Shown here in pieces: positions 1-5,990 of a stretch of DNA of 6,391 nt. The position numbers were made by a program, and so were the translations under genes. The notes below the pieces were generated by a model. It made no database searches, was not told the DNA's origin, and saw only the letters and a program-made list of their open reading frames with translations. The stretch is from assembly GCA_028714395.1 (NCBI GenBank), contig JAQTMJ010000048.1:1-6391 (forward strand), in the 5' to 3' direction. How positions within the stretch are numbered: the stretch's first letter is position 1; every line of letters starts with the position of its first letter. Source of the DNA: Candidatus Iainarchaeum sp. (GTDB taxonomy: Archaea > Micrarchaeota > Micrarchaeia > Anstonellales > Bilamarchaeaceae).

Positions 1-26
1 GGCCTGTATGGTCTTTTGTTGCGCAT
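1..26 (-). CDS. Possible start of the next minus-strand gene (5' fragment only)
   Basis: An ATG at 26-24 opens a frame that runs off the left edge with only eight codons visible (M-R-N-K-R-P-Y-R). It lies four bases after the aIF2-beta stop codon. A GGTGA motif at 40-36, inside the last codons of aIF2-beta, sits 9 bases upstream, which is suitable for a ribosome binding site. The tight spacing suggests a co-transcribed gene downstream of aIF2-beta. Eight codons are far too few to name a product or to rule out chance, so this is only a possible gene start. Confidence 0.25.
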
Positions 27-30
27 AAAA

Positions 31-435
31 TCACTTCACCGGGTTGACCGCGCCGCAGGCCTCGCACACCACGTTCCGCATCCCGTGGCCGAGCTCCTGT
101 ATGTGCGTGTCGGGTTTTTTGCACTGCTTGCATACAACGTATGAATTTGCATAGTCCTCGAATTTCTTGTTAATCAAATCACCGAAAAACTTCCTCTGGA
201 GTATGAGGCGGTCCGCGTCTATGCTTGCGGGCACGGCAAGCTCCTTGGAGAGGAATTTCATCACTTCGTCCCTTTTTCTCCTGAGCGCGTCCACCGCAGG
301 GCCGAAGTTCCGCACTATGGTCTTGTTCCCTTCGGAAAAGGATTCCAGCTTCGGGATTTCAAACCGCTCGCCGCTGGAAAGCTTGGCCGGAACCTGGGCA
401 TAGGCATCCTCCAGCAAATCCTCGTATTTTTTCAT
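31..435 (-). CDS. eif2b: Translation initiation factor aIF2 subunit beta
   Basis: This encodes the beta subunit of the archaeal heterotrimeric initiation factor aIF2, which carries initiator Met-tRNA to the small ribosomal subunit with GTP. The 134-residue protein has the family's usual length and layout. A short N-terminal helix (MKKYEDLLEDAY) is followed by a central alpha/beta domain containing the EGNKT...RNFG stretch around residues 35-46 and the LQRKFFGDLI segment near residue 80. A C-terminal zinc ribbon has CxxC pairs at 102/105 and 124/127, with the family-typical KKPDT after the first pair. The frame could begin one codon earlier at a TTG (438), but I chose the ATG at 435, which has GGTG five bases upstream. 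The gene follows ahcY on the same strand after a 75-base gap with possible promoter elements, so it may be transcribed both by read-through and independently. No key residue is missing. Confidence 0.95.
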   Translation of the reverse strand: MKKYEDLLEDAYAQVPAKLSSGERFEIPKLESFSEGNKTIVRNFGPAVDALRRKRDEVMKFLSKELAVPASIDADRLILQRKFFGDLINKKFEDYANSYVVCKQCKKPDTHIQELGHGMRNVVCEACGAVNPVK

Positions 436-440
436 CAATA

Positions 441-444
441 CACC
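441..444 (-). promoter_or_regulatory. Ribosome binding site of aIF2-beta
   Basis: The minus strand reads GGTG here, five bases before the ATG at 435. It matches the core of the archaeal anti-Shine-Dalgarno pairing sequence. It favours the ATG at 435 over the TTG one codon upstream. Confidence 0.6.
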
Positions 445-465
445 GCATCATTCAGATTGGACAGT

Positions 466-475
466 AAGTTTATTG
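466..475 (-). promoter_or_regulatory. Candidate TATA box for aIF2-beta
   Basis: The minus strand reads CAATAAACTT, centred about 35 bases before the ATG. A start of transcription about 25 bases downstream would give a leader of roughly 10 bases that just includes the GGTG site. A second A/T-rich stretch at 495-505 (minus ATATTTTAAAG) right after the ahcY stop is an alternative box and would give a leader near 40 bases. The choice between them cannot be made by eye. Confidence 0.35.
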
Positions 476-476
476 A

Positions 477-520
477 GAGATATGGGAACTTCTCCTTTAA
501 AATATTATCTCTAGGTTCCC
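477..520 (-). repeat. Two interleaved 6-bp inverted repeats over the ahcY stop codon
   Basis: Read on the plus strand, GAGATA (477-482) is the reverse complement of TATCTC (506-511), and GGGAAC (484-489) is the reverse complement of GTTCCC (515-520). The pairs are interleaved rather than nested, so the two stems would be alternatives or a pseudoknot. The stretch covers the end of ahcY and the start of the intergenic gap before aIF2-beta. Six-base arms in a 44-base window can occur by chance, so no function is claimed. Confidence 0.3.
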
Positions 521-1770
521 TCCTTCCAGCTCGAAAGGTATTTCTTCTGCTCTTCGGTGAGCGAATCAATCTTCACACCCATGGAGTTGAGCTGGAGCCC
601 CGCGATTTCATCGTCCAGGGATTCGGGAAGCATGGAAACCCCGGGCTTGAGTTTGCCCCTGTTCTTCACCAGGTATTCCATCGCGAGCGCCTGGCCTGCG
701 AAGGAAGTTGCCATCACTTCGCTCGGATGCCCTTCCGCAGCTGCGAGGTTCACCAATCTTCCTTCTGCGCACAAATAGATTTTCTTTCCTCCTATGGAAT
801 ATTCATCCAACTGCCAGCGCACCCTTCTCTTTTTCCCGAGCTTCTCAAGCCCCTTCACGTCTATCTCCACGTCGAAATGGCCGCTGTTCGCGAGCACCGC
901 ATTATCCTTCATGAGTTTCACGTGCTCAACAGTAATGACGTTCTTGTCCCCTGTGACGGTTATGAAAATATCCCCGAGCTTCGCGGCTTCACGCATGGGC
1001 ATCACTTCAAAGCCGTCAAGCACTGCCTGGAGCGCCCGGAATGCGTCCACCTCTGTTACTACAACGTTTGCGCCCATGCCTTTTGCGCGCATGGAAACGC
1101 CCTTTCCGCACGGGCCGTAGCCCCCGATTACTACTTTCTTGCCTGCGATGAGGATGTTCGTGGCCCTGAGTATTCCATCTAAAGTAGACTGGCCGGTCCC
1201 GTAATAATTATCAAGAAGGTGCTTGGTCTTGTTGTCATTGACTGCGATTATGGGGTATTTGAGCGCCCTGTCCTTTTCCATCGCCCGCAATCTTATTATT
1301 CCGGTTGTGGTCTCTTCGCTTCCCCCGATGATTGAAGGAATGAGCTCAGGATGCTTCGTATGGATTAAACCGACCAAATCCCCGCCATCGTCAATTGTGA
1401 GCTGGGGTTTTGCTTTCACCACCTTCTCCAGGTATCTATAGTAATCCTCGTTGCTCTCTCCCTTGTATGCGTAAACCGCGATTCCTTCTTCAGCCAAAGC
1501 AGCCGCAACGTCATCCTGGGTGGAAAGCGGATTGCATCCGGTTATGGCTATTTTTGCGCCCCCTGCAACCAGCGTGCGAACCAGTACAGCGGTTTCTTTT
1601 GTTACGTGGAGGGCCATTCCTATGGTGAGGTTTTTGAACGGCTTCTCTTTCGCAAATCTCTCTTTTAGTATGCCCATTATGCCCATCCGCCTTTCCGCAA
1701 GCTCTATGCTCATCCGGCCCTGCCCGGCGAGCTTCAAATCCTTCACTTCAAAATCATTTCCGCTGTTCAT
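511..1770 (-). CDS. ahcY: S-adenosylhomocysteine hydrolase (possibly acting on S-inosylhomocysteine)
   Basis: A cytosolic NAD-dependent enzyme that cleaves S-adenosylhomocysteine to homocysteine and adenosine, removing the inhibitor made by methyltransferases. The 419-residue length fits the short prokaryotic/archaeal form. Visible hallmarks include LHVTKET (His55, Thr57, Glu59) and the first family signature CNPLSTQDDVAAAL from residue 79. The catalytic core has DDGGD (127-131), SEETTTG (151-157) and NDNKTKHLLDN (about 178-188, with Lys183 and Asp187). The Rossmann NAD site is GYGPCGKG (217-224), with VTEVD after it. GHFDVEID (from 297) and GHPSEVM (from 347) follow, and the C-terminus is the short SSWKEGT type. 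I chose the ATG at 1770; a TTG four codons upstream (1782) is possible. It is divergent from a SAH/MTA-type deaminase, as expected if the true substrate is S-inosylhomocysteine, as for the M. jannaschii homologue. Family assignment is firm; substrate preference is inferred. Confidence 0.95.
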   Translation of the reverse strand: MNSGNDFEVKDLKLAGQGRMSIELAERRMGIMGILKERFAKEKPFKNLTIGMALHVTKETAVLVRTLVAGGAKIAITGCNPLSTQDDVAAALAEEGIAVYAYKGESNEDYYRYLEKVVKAKPQLTIDDGGDLVGLIHTKHPELIPSIIGGSEETTTGIIRLRAMEKDRALKYPIIAVNDNKTKHLLDNYYGTGQSTLDGILRATNILIAGKKVVIGGYGPCGKGVSMRAKGMGANVVVTEVDAFRALQAVLDGFEVMPMREAAKLGDIFITVTGDKNVITVEHVKLMKDNAVLANSGHFDVEIDVKGLEKLGKKRRVRWQLDEYSIGGKKIYLCAEGRLVNLAAAEGHPSEVMATSFAGQALAMEYLVKNRGKLKPGVSMLPESLDDEIAGLQLNSMGVKIDSLTEEQKKYLSSWKEGT

Positions 1771-1773
1771 ACA

Positions 1774-1780
1774 ATCATCC
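1774..1780 (-). promoter_or_regulatory. Weak ribosome binding site of ahcY
   Basis: The minus strand reads GGATGAT three bases before the ATG at 1770. It resembles GGTGAT with one inserted base and is very close to the start, so pairing with 16S rRNA would be imperfect. It lies downstream of the alternative TTG start, which slightly favours the ATG. Confidence 0.3.
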
Positions 1781-1802
1781 AAAATGGATTGGAATTTAGG
1801 GC

Positions 1803-1809
1803 TTTTAAA
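1803..1809. promoter_or_regulatory. Near-palindromic TATA box shared by the divergent ahcY and deaminase genes
   Basis: The plus strand reads TTTTAAA and the minus strand TTTAAAA, so a TATA-binding protein could use either orientation. Its centre (1806) is 25 bases before the plus-strand ATG at 1831, which places transcription start at or next to that ATG, implying a leaderless mRNA. On the minus strand it would start transcription near 1780, about 10 bases before the ahcY ATG. A weaker minus-strand box, CCTAAATTC at 1792-1800, is centred 26 bases from the ahcY ATG and could give ahcY its own leaderless start. Spacing follows the usual archaeal rule; transcription start sites are inferred. 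Confidence 0.55.
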
Positions 1810-1830
1810 CCTTGCATAGGAAATTTGCCC

Positions 1831-3117
1831 ATGGACATTCTGATAAGAAACGCGACTCTAATAACGCAGAACGCGAAACGCGAGATTTTGAAAAGCGCGG
1901 ACATTTTCGTGAGCAACGGAAAAATAGGAAAGGTGGGGAAGAACCTGAAGGAGAATGCTGAAGAAAAGATAGACGCGAAAGGAAAAATAATATTCCCTGG
2001 GCTGGTGAATGCGCACACGCACATTGCGATGACGCTGTTCAGGGGCTATGGGGAAGGGATGAGACTGCAGGACTGGCTCACGAAAAGGATATGGCCTGCT
2101 GAGGCAAGGCTCAAGCCCGAGCATGCTTACCGGGGAGCGATGCTCGGAATTGCGGAAATGGTAAGGAGCGGAACCACGGCATTCAACGAAATGTACGTGG
2201 CAGGAATGGAAAAAATCGCGGAAGCCGCGGAAACCGGCGGAGTGCGCGCGACGCTTGCATTTAGCATGATTGACGATGTGCCTGGCCATGAAACGGAAAA
2301 GGAGCTCAGGGAAGGCATTGGGTTTGCCGGGAAGCTGAAAAGCAGGAGCGGAAGGGTCAAGGCTGGGATTGCCTGCCATGCGCCATACACGTGCACTGGC
2401 GAGCTTATACAAAAGGGAAAAGAAGCCGCAAACAGAATGAGCATTCCTTTTCATATCCATGCAAGCGAAACCAGGAAGGAGGTTTTTGACGTTTTGAAAA
2501 AAAGAGGGCAGCGGCCGGTTGAATATCTGGACAAGCTGGGAGTGCTGGACAGGAGAACGGTGCTGGCGCACGCCGTGTATGTAACGAAAAGGGAAATAGG
2601 CATTGCCGGGAAGAAAGGCGCAAGCGTGGCTCACTGCCCTGTGAGCAACCTTAAACTGGCCGGCGGGGGGGTGTGCCCAATAGGGGAATTCGCGCGGAGC
2701 GGGGCGAATGCGGCGCTCGGAACTGACGGAGCCGCGAGCAACAACTCGCTCAACATGCTGGAAACCATGAAGATGGCCGCGCTGCTCCAGAAGAATTTCT
2801 ATTGGGACCCGCTTGCGCTTTCCGCGCAGCAGGCGCTGGACTTCGCAACAATAAACGGGGCAAAAGCGCTTGGAATAAACGCGGGCTCCATTGAGGAAGG
2901 GAAGCTCGCAGACCTTGTGATTGCGGATGCGAACGCTCCGAACATGAATCCCAGGCACAGCGACATGGACAATATTGTTTATGCGATGAATCCTTCAAAC
3001 ATAACTGATGTTATCATAGATGGGAAGTTCGCGATGAGAAACCGGAAGATGAGCTTTGACGAGAAGAAGGTTGTGGAAAAGGCCTGCGAAGCCGCGCTGG
3101 ACTTGGTGGGCGAGTGA
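1831..3117 (+). CDS. dadD: MTA/SAH/5'-deoxyadenosine deaminase, amidohydrolase superfamily (MtaD/DadD type)
   Basis: A cytosolic metal-dependent deaminase predicted to turn the adenine of 5'-methylthioadenosine, S-adenosylhomocysteine or 5'-deoxyadenosine into hypoxanthine. The 428-residue protein has a small beta-sandwich part built from both ends (the MDILIRNATLI opening; GSIEEGKLADLVIADAN near the C-terminus) around a TIM barrel. Metal and catalytic motifs are in order: HTH (His62, His64), CHAPYTC (His183), HIHASET (His210, Glu213), LAHAVY (His247) and GTDGAASNNS (Asp299). The WLTKRIWPAE stretch after the first motif is typical of the MTA/SAH branch. An in-frame ATG lies 14 codons upstream (1789). 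I prefer 1831 because the protein then begins as family members do and because the TATA-like TTTTAAA falls inside the longer version. It is divergent from ahcY and overlaps the next gene by four bases. Exact substrate is not settled by sequence; the symbol follows the archaeal homologue. Confidence 0.9.
   Translation: MDILIRNATLITQNAKREILKSADIFVSNGKIGKVGKNLKENAEEKIDAKGKIIFPGLVNAHTHIAMTLFRGYGEGMRLQDWLTKRIWPAEARLKPEHAYRGAMLGIAEMVRSGTTAFNEMYVAGMEKIAEAAETGGVRATLAFSMIDDVPGHETEKELREGIGFAGKLKSRSGRVKAGIACHAPYTCTGELIQKGKEAANRMSIPFHIHASETRKEVFDVLKKRGQRPVEYLDKLGVLDRRTVLAHAVYVTKREIGIAGKKGASVAHCPVSNLKLAGGGVCPIGEFARSGANAALGTDGAASNNSLNMLETMKMAALLQKNFYWDPLALSAQQALDFATINGAKALGINAGSIEEGKLADLVIADANAPNMNPRHSDMDNIVYAMNPSNITDVIIDGKFAMRNRKMSFDEKKVVEKACEAALDLVGE
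3105..3110 (+). promoter_or_regulatory. Ribosome binding site for the GTG-started gene at 3114
   Basis: GGTGGG lies inside the last codons of the deaminase gene, with the GGTG core five bases before the GTG at 3114. It supports the GTG as a real start and translation coupled to the deaminase. Confidence 0.6.
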
Positions 3118-3887
3118 AGTACCTTGCAAGTACGGAAGCAGAGGAATGGATTGCGGAAACGCGCATAAGCAAGCCTTCGGACAAAGTGGAGTTCGGGCAG
3201 TACGCAATTTATCTGGATGAGGGCGTGCTGGTGATGAAGAACAAGTTGCGCGGGCAGATAGATCTCCTGAGCAGTGCGAAATTCGGGATTCCGCAGCTTT
3301 CGGCCTGCGCCAGGCTGGTTTTTTCCGGATGCCTGGAAAAGGACGGGCGCAGCGGGAACGCGGGCTTCTTCGTGCTCGACGAGGGCTGGAAAAAGGCGGT
3401 ATATTTTTCTGCTTCCTACTCCGGAGATGATGTGACCATGCACACCACGGACTATGAGCTGGAATTCAGGGTGAGCAGGGATTACGACGCCTCGGCCTTC
3501 ATGGGCAGCCTCATGGTCATGGACAGGAAGAGCATGAGGTACAGGATGATGATGCCGAATGGGCGCACGCTTTCTGCCCAGGTCAGGCTGGGAAAAAACT
3601 CCTTCTGCTTCATGGTGAACCGGGAATTAGGGCTGATTGCGAATGGCAAGGAATTGCATTTAATCCATGATGATGTGCGGAGCCTCATAGGCCTGGAAGC
3701 CGAGCTGACGAGACCGCTCATGGGGCTCGGGAAAAAGAACGGGTGCGACTGGCTGATTGTGAAGGACGCGGGCTGGAAAAAGAAATGCGTTGCAATTGCA
3801 CTCAGCGGGCCAGGGAAATACTGCTATGCGATTGCTGAACTTACGGAGAAGCCCGGGAAAGGGGACTCTGAAGGCCCGATGAGATAA
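3114..3887 (+). CDS. Unrecognised 257-residue protein coupled to the deaminase gene
   Basis: I do not recognise this family. The gene starts with GTG in a GTGA overlap with the deaminase stop, has a good ribosome binding site, and keeps an open frame with codon use like its neighbours, so it is very likely real. There is no signal peptide or membrane segment, so it should be cytosolic. The sequence alternates short hydrophobic and polar stretches (for example FGQYAIYLDEGVLVMKN at 27-43 and YELEFRV at 114-120), which suggests a mostly beta-strand fold, perhaps a beta-sandwich. Six cysteines (65, 73, 165, 211, 225, 237) are scattered and do not form a CxxC metal site. Two segments resemble each other: VLDEGWKKAVYFSAS from 87 and VKDAGWKKKCVAIAL from 216, which may reflect an internal duplication. 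Residues 245-257 look like a flexible charged tail. Its place suggests a link to the deaminase, but no function can be assigned. Confidence 0.85.
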   Translation: MKYLASTEAEEWIAETRISKPSDKVEFGQYAIYLDEGVLVMKNKLRGQIDLLSSAKFGIPQLSACARLVFSGCLEKDGRSGNAGFFVLDEGWKKAVYFSASYSGDDVTMHTTDYELEFRVSRDYDASAFMGSLMVMDRKSMRYRMMMPNGRTLSAQVRLGKNSFCFMVNRELGLIANGKELHLIHDDVRSLIGLEAELTRPLMGLGKKNGCDWLIVKDAGWKKKCVAIALSGPGKYCYAIAELTEKPGKGDSEGPMR

Positions 3888-3910
3888 AGAACCACAAGCT
3901 GGGAAACACC
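3888..3910. other. 23-base convergent gene junction without a clear terminator
   Basis: The unknown gene (plus) and surE (minus) end 23 bases apart. I see no hairpin and no run of five or more T on either strand between the stop codons. Transcripts from the two sides would probably overlap at their 3' ends. Confidence 0.5.
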
Positions 3911-4684
3911 CTATTGGAAAACGGCCTTGATTCTGGCCAGCGCCTTCTCGTCCACCACCCCGAAGATGCTTATGGGCGTGATTGTTATGGATTTGTTCAC
4001 GTAAAACTCGTACACGTCGCTCCCCCTTTCGCATTCCCTGTCCGTGCCGTACTGCCAATAGTACGGGTGGCCGTTCGGGTTCACCCTCTTCTCTATCTTT
4101 GTCACGTAGCGCACCAGCGCCGGCCTGGGGAAAACGACCTGGGAATTCTCGAAATCCGCGGGAAAGTTCACGTTCACCACCGTGTAATCAGGGATTTTTC
4201 CCTTCAGCTTTCCTGCTATCCAGCCTATTTTCTCCTTCAGCGCGGCCCTTTTCTCCCAGATGCAGTAGTTGTACCTTTCGCGTTCCTCCCCGTGCAGCTC
4301 GAACGAGAACGCGATTGCGGGTATTTTGTAGAATGCGGCTTCTATGCACGCGCCTATGGTACCCGATGAGAAGAAGCTGTGCAGCGAGAGGTTGTCGCTT
4401 ATGTTCACCCCGGAGAGCACCATGTCCGGCTTCCTGAACTCACCGGAGAACACGCCGAATGTGACGCAATCGGCGGGAGTCCCGTTCAGCTCGTAGATGG
4501 GCAGGGATTCCTCCACCGCTTTCCTGAGCCGCAGAATCCTATGGAGGGTTACGCCTTTCGCGACCGCGCTCTGCTGCTGGCTGGGCGTAATGGCGTAGAA
4601 ATCCTCGTCCAGCTCCTTTGCGGCCTCGGCAAGCAGCCTTAGGCCATCGGTTAAACCATCATCGTTGGTGACCATCAGTACCAT
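3911..4684 (-). CDS. surE: SurE 5'/3'-nucleotidase (survival protein E)
   Basis: A metal-dependent phosphatase that removes phosphate from nucleoside monophosphates; family members also act on short polyphosphate. The 257-residue length is normal. The N-terminus MVLMVTNDDG is the family's opening, with metal ligands Asp8 and Asp9. QQQS places Ser39, and SGVN gives Asn94, as the remaining ligands. GTPADCV (68-74), SSGTIGACIEAA (106-117), NVNFP (171-175) and SITITP near the C-terminus complete the pattern. The family's glycine after SGxN is replaced here (SGVNISDN), a mild deviation. The frame is open far upstream into aspS, but the TNDDG motif and an AGGTG site fix the start at 4684. It begins eight bases after the aspS stop, so the two are one operon with aspS first. 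The substrate could be AMP, GMP or IMP; the sequence does not tell. Confidence 0.95.
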   Translation of the reverse strand: MVLMVTNDDGLTDGLRLLAEAAKELDEDFYAITPSQQQSAVAKGVTLHRILRLRKAVEESLPIYELNGTPADCVTFGVFSGEFRKPDMVLSGVNISDNLSLHSFFSSGTIGACIEAAFYKIPAIAFSFELHGEERERYNYCIWEKRAALKEKIGWIAGKLKGKIPDYTVVNVNFPADFENSQVVFPRPALVRYVTKIEKRVNPNGHPYYWQYGTDRECERGSDVYEFYVNKSITITPISIFGVVDEKALARIKAVFQ

Positions 4685-4689
4685 GGAAG

Positions 4690-4694
4690 CACCT
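4690..4694 (-). promoter_or_regulatory. Ribosome binding site of surE overlapping the aspS stop
   Basis: The minus strand reads AGGTG five bases before the surE ATG at 4684. Its AG is shared with the TAG stop of aspS (4695-4693), so terminating ribosomes arrive exactly on the site. This decides the start of a frame that is open much further upstream. Confidence 0.7.
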
Positions 4695-5982
4695 AGGGGG
4701 TGAGCCTCGTCCGGTCCCGCGGGAACAGAGCTGCCTCGCGGATGTTCTCCTGGCCGCACACCTTCATCGCAAGGCGTTCCAGCCCTATGCTCCATCCCGC
4801 GTGCGGAGGGGCGCCGAACCTGAACGCTTTCGCGTAGAACTCGAAATCCGCAGGATTGAGCCCGCGGGATTTCAATTGCTTTTCCAGTATGTCTATTTTG
4901 TGTATCCGCTGGGCGCCTGAGGAAATTTCCAGGCCCCTGTACATCAAATCGAATGCGTTGCATATCTTCTCGTCCTTTTCGCTGGGCATGGAGTAGAATG
5001 CGCGTATCGCTGTCGGGTATTCGTAGATGAAAAGAGCCTCTTCCTTCAGCAGCTCGAATATCTTCCTCTCGTGCTCGCGGGTGAAATCGTGGCCCCATTC
5101 TATCTTCTCCCCTGCCTTCTGGAGCATCTCCACCACTTCGGTGTACGTAAGCCTTTTCACTTTCTGCGGCACGGAAACAGACGAATCGCACGCCGAAAGC
5201 AGGTCTTTCCTGGAAGCTGCTGTTCTGAGCATTGCGAGGAAAACCACTTCAAGCACATCCATGGCGTCGTGGTGGTCCGCGAATCCCATCTCTATGTCCA
5301 TCTGCAAAACTTCGTTCAGATGAGTGGTAGTATTGTGCTTCTCGGCCCTGAAAACAGGGGTGGTTATGAACACTTTATCTAAACCTCCAATCACGGCCAT
5401 CTGCTTGTAGAGCTGGGGGCTCTGCACCAGGTAGGCTTTGTTCTCGAAGTATTTCATCTCGAAAACGTCGGTTCCGCCTTCGCTCGCTGCTGCTATTATG
5501 CTTGGAGGATGTATTTCGGTGAATCCCATGCCGAACAGCGTGCTCCTGAACGTGTTGATGAGGATGGATTTCATCTCGAAAATCGCGTTCACTTTCTTCC
5601 TGCGCAAATCCAGGTAGCGGTACTCAAGCCGGGTTTCCAGTTCCGCGGGAACTTCATCCGTTGGATCCACGGGAAGCTTGTCATCAACTGAGTTGAGGAT
5701 TTCATAATCAGAAGGGATTACTTCAACTCCTTCGGGCGCCATTTTGCTTTCGGTAACTTTTCCCTTCACGCGCACCACGTATTCGCGGTTGGCCTTTATC
5801 CTGGTCAGGAGCTCCTCCGGAACAATCCCTTTCTTCGCAGTTATTTGGATTTGCCCTGTGCGGTCCCGCAGGATTATGAATTTGAGCTTGCCCATGTCCA
5901 CGAATTTGTGCACCCAGCCCGCAACTTCCACTTCCTGGCCTTTCATTAACTTCGCTTCGTTGATATATTGCTTCCTGAGCAT
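4693..5982 (-). CDS. aspS: Aspartyl-tRNA synthetase, archaeal type, predicted non-discriminating
   Basis: This class II synthetase attaches aspartate to tRNA. The 429 residues match the archaeal/eukaryotic-type AspRS without the bacterial insertion domain. An N-terminal OB-fold anticodon-binding domain (about 15-97) includes AGWVHKF. The catalytic domain has EGGTDVF (168-174), QSPQLYKQ (187-194), motif 2 FRAEKHNTTTHLNE (211-224), EISSGAQR (352-359), motif 3 GLERLAM with Arg403, and the usual PRDRTRLTP end. His25 and Pro83 sit where discriminating archaeal AspRS (Thermococcus kodakarensis) has Trp26 and Lys85. His and Pro there mark enzymes that also charge tRNAAsn, so a GatCAB amidotransferase is expected elsewhere. 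The ATG at 5982 follows a strong GAGGTG site. The gene heads an operon with surE and has its own promoter 52 bases after the upstream gene's stop. Identity is certain; the tRNA specificity is a prediction from an alignment made from memory. Confidence 0.97.
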   Translation of the reverse strand: MLRKQYINEAKLMKGQEVEVAGWVHKFVDMGKLKFIILRDRTGQIQITAKKGIVPEELLTRIKANREYVVRVKGKVTESKMAPEGVEVIPSDYEILNSVDDKLPVDPTDEVPAELETRLEYRYLDLRRKKVNAIFEMKSILINTFRSTLFGMGFTEIHPPSIIAAASEGGTDVFEMKYFENKAYLVQSPQLYKQMAVIGGLDKVFITTPVFRAEKHNTTTHLNEVLQMDIEMGFADHHDAMDVLEVVFLAMLRTAASRKDLLSACDSSVSVPQKVKRLTYTEVVEMLQKAGEKIEWGHDFTREHERKIFELLKEEALFIYEYPTAIRAFYSMPSEKDEKICNAFDLMYRGLEISSGAQRIHKIDILEKQLKSRGLNPADFEFYAKAFRFGAPPHAGWSIGLERLAMKVCGQENIREAALFPRDRTRLTP

Positions 5983-5990
5983 GAGAAATC

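Noticed and set aside
457..1182. A 241-codon plus-strand frame antisense to ahcY
   Set aside because: It mirrors a fully conserved SAH hydrolase, has no ribosome binding site, and its translation shows no domain pattern.
1771..1782. TTG at 1782 as the start of ahcY
   Set aside because: It adds only four residues (M-D-D-C), and the ATG at 1770 gives residue numbering that fits the family. It cannot be fully excluded.
1858..2958. A 366-codon frame on the minus strand, antisense to the deaminase
   Set aside because: The plus strand encodes a complete deaminase with all catalytic motifs. The antisense translation is low-complexity-like with many Arg, His and Pro and no recognisable domain, as expected from a shadow frame.
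3660..4058. A 132-codon minus-strand frame across the convergent junction
   Set aside because: It overlaps the ends of two well-supported genes and its product is Arg/His/Pro-rich without family features.
3914..4437. Two overlapping 151-codon plus-strand frames antisense to surE
   Set aside because: Both are shadows of surE, with composition skewed to Arg, Ser and Pro and no start signals.
3911..5191. A 426-codon minus-strand frame that extends surE upstream through the 3' part of aspS
   Set aside because: The extension reads aspS in another frame, is rich in Arg/Pro/Gly and has no family motif. The SurE opening MVLMVTNDDG and the AGGTG site place the start at 4684.
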